Shown here: positions 54,301-64,000 of the stretch, piece by piece
Layout: each line of letters begins with the position of its first letter
How positions within the stretch are numbered: the first letter of the stretch is position 1
DNA from: Pagrus major
Taxonomy: Eukaryota; Chordata; Actinopteri; Spariformes; Sparidae
Direction of reading: 5' to 3'
DNA length: 64,000 bases
NCBI RefSeq assembly: GCF_040436345.1
Contig: NC_133224.1
Location: 14,640,703-14,704,702 of the forward strand
Notes under the pieces: generated by a model
Told to the model about the DNA's origin: nothing
Seen by the model: the letters and a program-made list of their open reading frames with translations, nothing else
Database searches by the model: none
Made by a program: the position numbers and the translations under genes

Positions 54301-56580
54301 ATATTGTAAAAATGTCTTGTCTATCTATCTTGTGTTAACCACAGACCTTATTTCAGGCAAAACATATTAGAAAAACTCCACTGACTTTGAGACAAGGGTT
54401 CCTTTCCTCACTTTCTAAAAAGTGCTGGGGGGTATGTGGTGAGTGCGCTGGAGCTATACAAAATACAAAATGTACTATGCTGGATGATGAAATACTGCAC
54501 ACCTAATGGGTTTTTCACAATCTTGCAATCAAAATGTTGTCCTTGATTCTGTATTATGAAGCATGAATAAATGATTTATTTACATCAATAAAGCTATTAA
54601 TTACAATGTATAAAAACTTTACAAAGTACTGCTTTAAAAATTAAATTGGGGGTTAGGGATATGAGTATTAATTCAAAACCTTTCTTGAGCTATGTGTTTA
54701 GCTGTCATGCAACCCCCCCCCCCAAAAAAAAAAAAAAAAAAAATTATTATAGGCGTTTTTCCCCAAATCAACATATATTAGTAACTAAGCAATATGTCAG
54801 AGTGGCATTGAAAAAGTTTCTCCCAAGGACTCTGTTGGGTTATGTGTTTGACAGTCACACTGCATGTAGTCCAAGTACAAACTCCAAAATACCATTTGAA
54901 CTCAATCATCTGGGTGCTGAGGAGAAGTGTATCGGTACAAATAATTCCGTCACAACAATACTGTAGGAAACTGATAAACCATGGATTGAAGGATCTACCA
55001 TTTTTTATCCAGTATGATGAAGTGTTTTTTGTCAAATTGAATATGGTCATCTCTGAAATCCATCAAACCACACTTGTTGGATTCATTTCAATCTGCAGAA
55101 CTCAGAAACTTTTTTTAATTTATGTAGTTATAAACCTCAGACGTTTGTAGGTGTTAGTGCAGATGCTAAAATGTTCATGAAAGATTTTATCATGGTAAAG
55201 CACTCAGGATAAGCTGATCTTGCTAAATTTATATCATCGGGATAATCGTGAATCAAGATAATCATGAAAATCCTCACAAGTGACTTGACTTGGCCAGGAT
55301 AATTGTGACATGATATTTTCATGTCATCCAATGTACACTGAGGTATATGTAATGAACAATTTGGATCTTTGACAACTCAAAGAAATGAAGAAATAAAACT
55401 TGGAGGTTCTGTATGATTCATTTGCATGTCAATGCCAAATTGTTTGGCTTGTGAAAATGCTCTTGATGAGCCACAAAGAGCAACCAAAAGATGCTTTCAT
55501 TCACATGTGATGATGACTGGGTCAACATTGTGGGATTCTTTTTTGACAAAACTTGTCTTGTTGGACTTTCCTTGCTCCAATAAAGTCTAGTGAAACAAAC
55601 TAATTTGTAGAGTTAGACCAAACATTTAGACTGATGACACCAGAGGAATTGTTGCTTATCTGCACACATGGGCCATCATACTACCACTGGACAAAATTAG
55701 ATCAATACTGGAATAAATTAAAATTAAGTCAATAAGGCATGAGACGTCCCAAATATATTTTGTTTTTCACATCAAGGTCCAATCAAGCTTGTAGGAGAAG
55801 CAGCCAACTTAAAATGGCAGCCTGAATTGATTGAAATTGACCAGGACAAGGATTGCAGGTCAAAAGTGAACCTTATAGCCTCAGTATGCTTTGTACAAAG
55901 TACCTCTCCAAGTATCTGGAACCCCCTTTTTTGATGGTGGGATTATCTGTGGTGTGATATCTTATCTCTATTTGTGTGATTCACCACATCTAGACTACAG
56001 GGCAAGCAAAAGACACAAAACTCTGGAAAAGAGATCAGAGAGGCAGTGGGATGATTATGAGAAGAAGCTATGATTTTGCCCGCCTGTAAGTGTGGCCATT
56101 CCTAATAAATTCCAAATAAATTCCAAAAAGGGGGGCAGAAATCTTAAAACCTGAACCTTTTACCAAATTGGTGAACAAACAGTATATCACTAACTTCCTT
56201 TACCACTGTGAAGCTGATAATATCAGGACTCAAAGTGAAGTGGCAGCAGGGCACATTGTGTGAATGTAGAAAATAGAAAGTTTTATTTAAAAAGAAAAAA
56301 AGAGTGAGATAAATTCATGACTGGCCACTTTTTGTTTCCTAAGAAGGAGGCCATCATGAGCTTTTTGGCGATTCAAGTGTTAACATTATGTCTTCACTCT
56401 GGCATCACACAAGCTCCAGTGGCTTTCATCACAACGTACAGTATTTACATGTATTACATATTATTATGACAAGACAACAAAAAAATAAGTTAATGAGTAT
56501 ATTTAATGTAATCTGTTGAAGGATAACCGTACTTGCTATGTTTAGGTTAAATTTGGGGTTATGCTAAACTTAACAGAGGG
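51366..56580. other. Intergenic DNA, no gene seen
   Basis: A 5-kb AT-rich stretch with no recognisable exon. It includes a poly(C)/poly(A) run at 54713-54743. The longest ORFs (for example at 54646-54966) show no family motif and have ordinary non-coding composition. Confidence 0.5.
54713..54743. repeat. Poly(C)-poly(A) homopolymer junction
   Basis: About 11 C followed by about 20 A. The lengths may be affected by sequencing error. Confidence 0.9.
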
Positions 56581-56590
56581 TATATTTGAT

Positions 56591-56648
56591 TGTGTGTGTG
56601 TGTGTGTGTGTGTATGTGTGTGTGTGTGCTTGTGCGTGTGTGTGTGTT
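56591..56648. repeat. Interrupted (GT)n microsatellite
   Basis: GT repeats with TATG and TTGTGC interruptions. Non-coding. Confidence 0.93.
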
Positions 56649-56989
56649 TGGGGTGGCGAGAGGCTGCATATGTACATTTCTTCACTGGCTTTTAACATCT
56701 TCATCTTAATACAGAAGGGTGTGCAGCGCATGGGTTAAGATGATTGTTGTTTTATTTAGTTGTTTATTTTTAAAATCATAAAAAATGAATTCATGTTTCA
56801 ATATTAACAAGCTTTCTTTTATCGTGAGCACAAAATCTACCCAACTGAATTCTTATAAGACAAAAATCTGCTAAATTCATGGCACTCATGCCATAATAGA
56901 ATTACCACCTTGCAGTTGGATGCCTCCATGCACCAGTCACGTTACTGTTCCTCAGCTGTTGTGTTGAATACCAGCCAGAAAATTTTTTG

Positions 56990-57270
56990 CAGAATATAAT
57001 GATGTCACAGTGAATTTTGACCTCTGACCTTTTGGAAATGTCATATTTCATAATTTTATCCTGTTAGACATTTCCAAATGAATTGTTGAGCAATGGCCAA
57101 AAATGTGCTTTAACCACTAAATTCTAATCAGCTCATCCTTGAGTCCAGATGGATGTCTGTGCCAAATTTGAAGAAATGCGTTTTTGAAGCTCATTCCCAA
57201 GAATGGGAAGGACAAACATTTGCAAAGATAATGCCTCCGGCCGCGACTGTCGCCAGCACAGAGGCATAGA
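56990..57270 (+). repeat. Abundant fish repeat (ATAATGCCTCCGGCC type)
   Basis: Contains TTTTGACCTCTGACCTTTTG, CCAAATTTGAAGAAATGCG and ATAATGCCTCCGGCCGCGAC then AGAGGCAT, a repeat phrase well known from teleost genomes. The minus-strand ORF over this region is a chance frame. Confidence 0.65.
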
Positions 57271-57555
57271 AATGGTGGATTGCAAACTCTGAGTTGGGAG
57301 GGATTAGTTGCAAACAAGAAACCAAGTATCTTGGGGTCTTGGGCTGAGGGTAAGATGAAACCCAGGATCAACAGGCAGATTGGTGCTGTGTCAATCTTTG
57401 TCAGTACACACAAAAGGCTTATTACTTTCAAATGCTGGGAACAAATTTCTTAACATCTGTGGTAGTGAGCATTTCTCCATTTTTAATAATCCATCCACTG
57501 ACCCAACAGGTATGGCATCAAGATGCTGATTAAACAGCATGATTATTGCACAGGT

Positions 57556-57650
57556 GTACGGAAGAGGATCAGAGCCACTGTAAAAAATGTATTTGAGCTC
57601 TGACTTTGTTTCAGAATCAGAAGAGTTCTGAGTTCAAAGTCTTCTGAATT
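57556..57650 (+). mobile_element. MITE family C, copy 3 (left part)
   Basis: Starts GTACGGAAGAGGATCAGAGC then CACTGTAAAAAATGT, followed by CTGACTTTGTTTCAGAATC-like words. The head is nearly identical to the copy at 16912. Confidence 0.55.
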
Positions 57651-59015
57651 CTTGATATGCCACTGTCAGGTGAATGAATCATCTAGGAAAAAGAAGATCT
57701 CACTAACAAGGATTTTAACAAATTTGTCCTCAAAGTTTGAGATAAATAAGCCCTTTGTGTACACAAAGTCCTTTATTTAGATTCTTTTCAAAAACAAGTG
57801 TTGTGCTTATATATTTGCTGAGTGAATAAGGAATATTAAAGTTGCAAATGTTAAATGAATCTAGTCCACTTATTCACTACCATGGGCCCACTTTGAAACT
57901 TTTCAAATATTATAGGGATATTAATAACAAACTGTTAATTCTTTTATTATTTTACTGTTTTGAAAGGTGGCCACTAAAATCTAGTTTCAGACCTTCATTA
58001 TTTTTGATGATATGGTGAAGCCCAAGAAATTTGTGCTCAGTCAGGAATACTATAAAAATGTACATTAAGTGGGAGGGACAAGGAGTCAGCAGGGCCTCAG
58101 TTGCTTATTTTTTGTTAAACCCCACATTGAGTGGAGCAATTATGAATGATGCTACTAATAGTCCGGCCTTATGTTGGTTGATGATATATGATTATCATGT
58201 CAGAGTCAGAATCATGAGAAAACAGTTTGGGTTATTTTGTGCCAAGACCACAAAGTAGTGATTCTGTGTCACGATAACAATTTTTCTAAATAGATCACAA
58301 AAATATTCTGTGATCACGTGGAAATAAATTGTAAAAAATAATTAATCCCATGGCCTTCCAACCTTCTGTATCTTCACTTCAGTCCTGGCAGCAAATAGTA
58401 GGGCATCGGTTTAGATCAGTGGTGACTTTCTTTGGTTACAAACATAGGGTAAAAAGATAGTTGTCCTCCTATTTTGTTATGCTCCCTGCAATATGTTGAG
58501 GATTATGGCCACGCTAATAGGTCCGTCCTAAAACATTAATAGTTTTAAAAAGCATCTGTCTGTGTCAACATTTATTTCCATTTTATAAAACATTTTAAGA
58601 TTTGACTCATCATTTATCTTTCTTCAGAAAATAGGCCCAGTCATCCTCACACCTAGAAAATTGCATACCAGAAGAAGAAGGTGGTCAAAGCCATGATAAG
58701 AGCTGATCAAGGCAACAGAGAGGTAAAATACTTCTGTACAAACTGAGATGTTTTTCTAAAAAGATATTCCTGTCTTGGCTCAGAAAAATGGTCCTGTGAC
58801 TCCCTCTATAAGGGCATTTAAAGGGAGATTTAGGGAGTGTAAAGAGTGTGTGTGTTGTACTATGGAGGCTCCTATGTTGTAATTTTAATGTAAAGGGGGC
58901 AATTAATCACTAGAGAATACCTTTAAAACATTTTGGGCCTGCTATGATGCCTCTTACAGAGATCAAATTAAATCAAATCAAAATCATCATGTAGGTGATA
59001 ATGCAGGTATCGTCA

Positions 59016-59249
59016 TTTAAAAGTGTAATATGTAAGAACAGGCCACCTGTCAAATTAATATTCCAGACAAACAGGGGGCTGCATATCACCAAAGTAACTG
59101 CAGCTGCTGTTAGCTAATTAGCTCAGATAGTTGTCCAGCATAGATGTCTTTGACATAACAAAAACTGTTATTTCGTCACATTATGTTGACGATTTAAATT
59201 AATTTTTTAAATGTTCTTTAACTAAAATTCTTGCATATTGGACCTTTAA
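59016..59249. mobile_element. MITE family B, copy 2
   Basis: The left end AAAAGTGTAATATGTAAGAA and the right end ATTCTTGCATATTGGACCTT are inverted, degraded versions of the family B termini. The interior near the right end matches 17180-17276. Confidence 0.7.
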
Positions 59250-59339
59250 GAAAATAATGACAACAGGTAGGTGGTGGCCAAAGAACATAAAGTAGAGTGT
59301 TATTTCCTCCACCAAGTTCATTATTTTCTACATGGCAGC

Positions 59340-59765
59340 ACATCATCAGTTATTATGCTTATACCATGGCTACTCACCGAAGTAACACGTCTATGCTAAT
59401 GTCAGCATGCTAACAATTAACATGATGATGAGTTCCAGGTATGTTCATCCTGTTTGTCATCTGTTTTAGCATGTTAGCATGCTAAGATTTGCTAATTAGT
59501 ATTAAACAAAAAGCTAAGCTGAGGCTGATGCCAATGTCATTAGTTTGCATGTCAGCTATGTGGTCATAAAACGAAGTGTTAGAGAAAATGAAATGTTGAC
59601 CTTAGGATCATCAAAGTTGTTACCATTAGTCCTGGGAACCATGAAAGTGTGTATTAAAGTGTGGGCTATGTCGTGGGCCTATCCATGTCATAGATGTTGT
59701 GATATTTCACTGGATAAGTAAAAACTTGAATCTACTGTTGGCACTATGAAAGGTAGGGGAGCATG
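59340..59765 (+). repeat. Abundant fish repeat (GCTAACATGCTAGC type)
   Basis: Runs of TAGCATGTTAGCATGCTAAG and AGCTAAGCTGAGGCTGATGC, then GTGATATTTCACTGGATAAG, match a very widespread teleost interspersed repeat. Not coding. Confidence 0.65.
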
Positions 59766-61600
59766 GCGAATATAATTAGCCAGAGTTTAAATCATCCTCA
59801 GTTGTAGACTTACTTTCACAGCTGAGTTAACAGGTAACATAGTGTAAATTACTGTTGCCATGGTAGCTTAAAAAATCCTTCCCAAATGAGAGAATGTGTT
59901 TTGGAAGAATGCTGTTCATTCCTCTATTAGAGCTCCAAACACTTGGAAAGTCTACGAAAAGGACCACTGAAGCTGTTCTGGAAGTTTATGTTGGGCCAAC
60001 ACCTTACTAAATAAACTGCTGACTGGAGCTATGTTATTTTGTCCTGATGTTAATGGACAAGGGACAGTCTTGCTGAAATCCGTACTGTCCTTGGCCATGG
60101 TCTAAGCCACAGTATTCTGTTCATGTCTAGACAATAGGCTAGAGGTTAGTTTGCTCAAACATGACTCAACCTATATACTGACAGAGAACACTACTTTTTA
60201 AAAGGTTTTTGTCAGCTTATATTAGTGATGGTTAAAACTTATTTACAGTATATTTCTTTGAATTCTATCACAGTTATTTTCATTCTACTCCTTCTCCCTA
60301 CATTATCTGAAGCCAGAAGTAAACTGCACAGTAGTCTTATAAACATGTTCAAGCATTAGCATTTTGTTTGGCATTATGCTAGCGATCTACAAAGGTAGCC
60401 TAAGCCTAGATTTCACTTACAACTTCAGAAATGAATAATTACTAGTAAATTTGTATTGCAGCATTTAAGTGAAAATATTAAATTAGTAACATATACAGTC
60501 AAAGAATCAAACAATAAAGGACAAAAGCAAAAGACATAAGTCTGACCGTGACGAAGGATAAATTCTCAACCATTTTATGGCTGAACATGTTCATTTCACT
60601 AACAGGCTTTGTTTGTTGTTTCAGCAGAGATTTGTTGTTGAAGGTAATACTAGTTAATAGATGCAACCATCAACATTACAGTGGTGGGATCTGTACAGTA
60701 CCCCTATTTGATCCTGAACTATTCCTTTTCATTCTAACGTAGACATAACCTGTCTGTGTAGTTTTAATAAAGTGCCTTCAGAGTTGTGCAGATTTAGTAA
60801 CCCAACTCAGCTTGTGTACATATTTAGAAGGTTCATATTTACAGAAAGAACAGAGATGAAAGGTTTGAGCTCTAGGGCTACTTAAATCTTTTCTTCAAAG
60901 AATAACGTTTGTATGTTGACTGTTTAGGTTTTAGGTTACATCACTGCTACCGGTGTGAGAAAGCTTCCTCAAGTTCATCACTCGTATTACACCCATCCAT
61001 GTCATATGACATACAGAGGGTGGACATAATCAAAAACACTTGTAATCATTCAGTTAAAACTTAAATTTGAGCTAAGCTAATAAGGTGTTGATTGAACCCA
61101 ATGGTCACTTTTGAGGCTATAGTTTGTAGTGTGGTAGTTTTATACCAAAATCAATTTCGATCAATGGAATTGCAGGACACATGATTCACTCACTGTGGAT
61201 TTCACACAGATTTCAACTTAAAAAAATTCTGATCATCAAATTGCACCAATGACCAATTGAACTATCTTAACAGTGCTGACTGTCCTTTGAACTCCTTTCT
61301 AAATTGTTTCTCTTTTTTTGGAAGCTAATTTGTGGGCTCTGCGTTTGGTTATGTTTTGCACAGGTCCGTTATGGTCCAAGGTTTTTGACATTTGAAGACC
61401 TCTACTAAAAGGTTTTCATGTTATTTAGTCTCCTCTCTTAAATATATATATTATTATTATTAGACCTCAAAACTATGGCCTTACAAATTGTACTTAAAAT
61501 TACTGTAATGTTGTATCAACACATCTCTGACACCAATTGAACATTAGAATCGTACTATTTGTGACAGAACTATTCTAGCTGATTACATGATGTGTTGATG
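59766..61600. other. Intergenic DNA, no gene seen
   Basis: AT-rich sequence leading to the 3' side of hisat. No exon-like segment is recognised. Confidence 0.5.
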
Positions 61601-61629
61601 ATTTGATGTCCATTCCCTGTATGTATTTG

Positions 61630-61635
61630 TTTATT
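61630..61635 (-). terminator. Candidate hisat polyadenylation signal
   Basis: AATAAA on the minus strand about 200 nt past the hisat stop codon. A single hexamer in AT-rich DNA, so weak support. Confidence 0.3.
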
Positions 61636-61838
61636 GTTGAATCTAACTTACTGCATTCCTAAAAATTGTTTTGCTTTGTAGAAACTACATTTTGTTTGCT
61701 TGGTTTCTTTCTCCTCAATACAGAGGGTTGTGTTTTTTTGTTATGGGGTTATTGAGTTGTGTTCATTCCTTCTTGTCTGAACCCTTGTCTTCATTCCGGC
61801 TCCTTTATCTTCTACACTTTTCCCTCCACCTTCTTTAA

Positions 61839-62067
61839 CTAGATGACATCTGACTCCACCACGCACTGCTCGGTGTACTCCTTCACCAGCTCCACGCTCA
61901 AAGTGGTGTGGCAGAATTCAGCCATGGGCTTCCAGAGTGGTGGATCCAGGAACATCTGGCACATCACGTGCCCCTTCAGGGTGGCGGTGTGGCGCTGCAG
62001 GTGGCATAAGAACTGCTGCCGAGCCAGGTCCAGGTCTTTACCGAACATGTCAATGTTCAGGTAATAC
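61839..62067 (-). CDS. hisat: hisat last coding exon
   Basis: 229 nt from the YYLNIDMFGKDLDLARQQFL start through CHLQRH and LDPPLWKPMAEFCH to a TAG stop. The acceptor is AAACCAG. Confidence 0.88.
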
Positions 62068-63053
62068 CTGGTTTAAAAGAAGTGTACCAGTTGACTGAGT
62101 GAAAAGGTTGTCTTATTCTAAAAATGAATAACTTGCACTCAAAAATATTTTCAGAATTTTAAAGCCACTATGTGTACTATCTCGTTAAGTGACAACTCTG
62201 GTGTCCCCCCATAGTATAATCAAATAATGCTAAGGTAGACTGCAATGTACACCAATACAGTGTTCTACACTTCCTTATGGACAGTAATTGTACTTGGCAT
62301 TGGCATTAAATAAAGAAAGGACAGTTACCAGTCGTCTCCAATGGGCACCCTAAAAGGGAAGGTACAGAGGCTGGCCACAGTAGGGTTGGACAGGTCATCC
62401 ACCATCCAGTCGATGTCCTTCTTCAGAAGGATGGCCATGTTGCTGGGCAAAGGCTTGAATGGCTGCCAGTCTTGAATGACGGTGGCATTAGGAAGAACCC
62501 CTTGCATCAGGTCAGTGGTCAAATACAGCTGGTGTATAGCTGTATGGTCAAGACGCACCGGAAGAGAGTTGGAGGAGGAGGTGGACAAAGGGGATTGGAT
62601 GTCTCCACCCAGACCAAGTTCAGACAGGCGGTGCTTGAGGTCCTCAGCTCTAAAGCGCACCAGCAGAATACCCTGAAGTGAAGAAAGCCAGTGTTTGGAC
62701 TTACAAAGAACTACAACAGTGAAACACTGACTAAATGTAAGATTTACTACATTTTGCATGAAGCAATAACAACAATTAGCTATAAGCACAGACAAATACA
62801 AAGAGAGGACCTTAAGTCTGCTTTTTACCTGCTTGGTTATGATACGATACTTCTGGAAATCCTTGGGTCCAAGCCTATCATCACGGGTCAAGCGGGTAAC
62901 TTTGACCTCCGGGTACTTGGATTTGACCAGCTCAGAGCAAAAGCGCAGCAGAACTCCTGCCACACCCTTGCCCCTTTCCTGAGGGGCAACACGGAGCCCT
63001 TCCACCAGCATGGTCTCTCCATCGTCAATCACACACACTGACTCCAGAGCAAT
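61839..63053 (-). CDS. hisat: Histidine N-acetyltransferase / NAT16-like, 3' part of gene
   Basis: Fish HISAT uses acetyl-CoA to make N-alpha-acetylhistidine, an abundant osmolyte of lens, brain and other tissues in teleosts; mammalian NAT16 is its homologue. Three coding exons (62829-63053, 62329-62672 and 61839-62067) join in phase to 798 nt, 265 residues plus stop. The first carries the GNAT acetyl-CoA motif in GLRVAPQERGKGVAGV (Q-x-x-G-x-G/A). The rest contains RLTRDDRLGPKDFQKYR, ITKQGILLVRF and the family-specific C-terminal half with WYYLNIDMFGKDLD. The start codon and N-terminal exon are not visible up to 64000, so the gene is partial here. A longer open frame reaching 63128 continues into the intron and is not the true start. 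The name rests on memory of the fish protein; a paralogue is possible. Confidence 0.85.
62329..62672 (-). CDS. hisat: hisat middle exon
   Basis: 344 nt: GILLVRFRAEDLKHRLSELG, a Ser-rich linker, LDHTAIHQLYLT, LPNATVIQDWQPFKPLPSN and FRVPIGDDW. The donor is TG|GTAACT. Confidence 0.88.
62829..63053 (-). CDS. hisat: hisat exon with acetyl-CoA binding motif
   Basis: 225 nt, 75 residues, starting IALESVCVIDDGETMLVEGL. It holds the GNAT motif A loop QERGKGVAG and ends FQKYRIITKQ. The acceptor CTCTGCAG is strong. Confidence 0.9.
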
Positions 63054-63254
63054 CTGCAGAGCATCATGGAGGAAAAAGGACAAAAAAATGATCACACTAA
63101 CATAGTTGTTTTTAGGACTGTACACCATTCTTGTAGCTGGAGCAGAGCAGCATGATGAAAAATTCTTATTTCTCTTGTTTTAGAGATTTGGGAAATAGGG
63201 ACATGTTAATAGAAGCATGGAACATTTTCTGCTGTTCATTTGGGTCTGAGTCAC

Positions 63255-63665
63255 AGGTGCGCACAGACTATGCAACATGCCAGCAGAACCACACAGTCTG
63301 CAACAAGCAGATGATGTGGTTCTGCTGGTTTCCTCCAGTGCACACTGGGAAGTTTGCAACCTAGAACAAAGCAGTGTTGATGAGAATCAGCACCAGAACC
63401 ATTGCTCATTTGTTTCAAAAGGAGACACTGAGACATTTCAGGCATCTGAATATGATGCTTCCTGGACATCTTCCTTTGGAGAAGTTCTGGGTATGTCCAA
63501 TTGGAAGGAGAACCCAAGAAACATCAAGGAAAGAACATATCCCACCTGCCCTGGGAATACCTTGGGATACACAAAGAGGAGCTGGAGGCGTGGCTGGAGA
63601 GACAGACACCTGGGCTACCTTACCACTGCAAGCCTCCAACAGCTTCCCCAAAAACTTTAGCAAAA
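63255..63665 (+). mobile_element. Decayed Rex3/RTE-type LINE 3' end
   Basis: Plus-strand remnants of the reverse transcriptase C-terminal part: ADDVVLLVSSS, then nucleotide phrases ATGATGCTTCCTGGACATCT, CAATTGGAAGGAGAACCCAA, TGGGAATACCTTGGGATACA and GAGGAGCTGGAGG that are standard in the fish Rex3/RTE ORF2 end. Frames shift and stop. It lies within the hisat intron 5' of 63053. Confidence 0.75.
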
Positions 63666-64000
63666 CCAAATTTGTGTAAAACACTTACAGTACTGAGTCT
63701 GATAAACATACTGAGAGGACTGTGATGAAGATGCACACGGTGTCGAAACGTTAGTCATTGAATAAAAGTTTGTTGTCTTAATCTTTGTGCTCTGGTACAC
63801 TTTGGACTATGTTCCTTAAGTTTTTCCTGATGCTAGAAAGCTGTATTCTGAGAGAACCGGGCATGCTTTCAGCTCCATGTGAAGCAGTTGAAGTGCGATA
63901 AATTCCTTGCTTTATCTATAACACGGAGTTATCGCCTTAAATCCCCCCCAAAATGGAGCTGTTATAATGAACGACATAGCATAATGAATCCACATTCACA
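63666..64000. other. hisat intron sequence, no exon seen
   Basis: Contains TGTCGAAACGTTAGTCATTG then AATAAAAG, a common fish repeat phrase. The missing N-terminal hisat exon is not present on the minus strand here. Confidence 0.5.

Noticed and set aside
54646..55150. Two overlapping ORFs of about 100 codons on the plus strand
   Set aside because: One starts through a poly(A) run, there is no family motif, and the composition is AT-rich and non-coding.
57117..57431. 104-codon minus-strand ORF
   Set aside because: It lies largely over a well-known fish interspersed repeat and has no conserved domain.
63054..63128. Upstream extension of the hisat frame to an ATG at 63128
   Set aside because: A strong acceptor (CTCTGCAG) at the 63053 boundary and the homologous exon junction show this to be intron sequence.

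Overview
This window is vertebrate nuclear DNA, almost certainly from a teleost fish. The evidence is spliced genes with GT/AG introns, dense dinucleotide microsatellites, many short inverted-repeat DNA transposons of types abundant in fish, and a gene matching fish histidine N-acetyltransferase. I see nothing prokaryotic and no RNA gene I can support. The species cannot be named from the sequence.

Layout. Bases 1-3824 are intergenic, with microsatellites and miniature transposons. The plus strand from 3825 to 9471 holds a complete eight-exon rce1 gene (CAAX prenyl protease 2, 322 codons). Bases 9472-24326 are intergenic and hold transposon remains: a Harbinger-like fossil with a Myb-like ORF remnant, a Ty3/gypsy pol fragment with an open 180-codon frame, and several MITE families. 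The minus strand from 42711 down to 24327 holds a complete acox3 gene (peroxisomal pristanoyl-CoA oxidase) in 18 coding exons, 692 codons, ending in a peroxisomal targeting tripeptide. A probable non-coding first exon and promoter lie near 45783-45960. Its introns contain a LINE fossil, a Tc1-like transposase fossil, two hAT MITEs, and a nested stack of three elements at 43732-45352. Bases about 45961-61838 are intergenic and repeat-rich, including an 835-bp hAT element with an 8-bp target duplication. The minus strand from 63053 down to 61839 holds the last three coding exons of a hisat/NAT16-type acetyltransferase. Its 5' exon or exons lie beyond 64000. A decayed Rex3/RTE-type LINE 3' end sits in the adjoining intron.

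The three genes have unrelated jobs (CAAX processing in the ER, branched-chain fatty acid oxidation in peroxisomes, acetylhistidine synthesis), so this is ordinary eukaryotic gene order and not a functional cluster. All exon phases were joined by hand and close without a stop, which is the main support for the gene models. The most biologically suggestive observation is that several splice sites abut long (TG)n or (CA)n tracts: the rce1 exon 3 acceptor, the acox3 exon 15 acceptor and the acox3 exon 14 donor. I found no convincing undescribed system.
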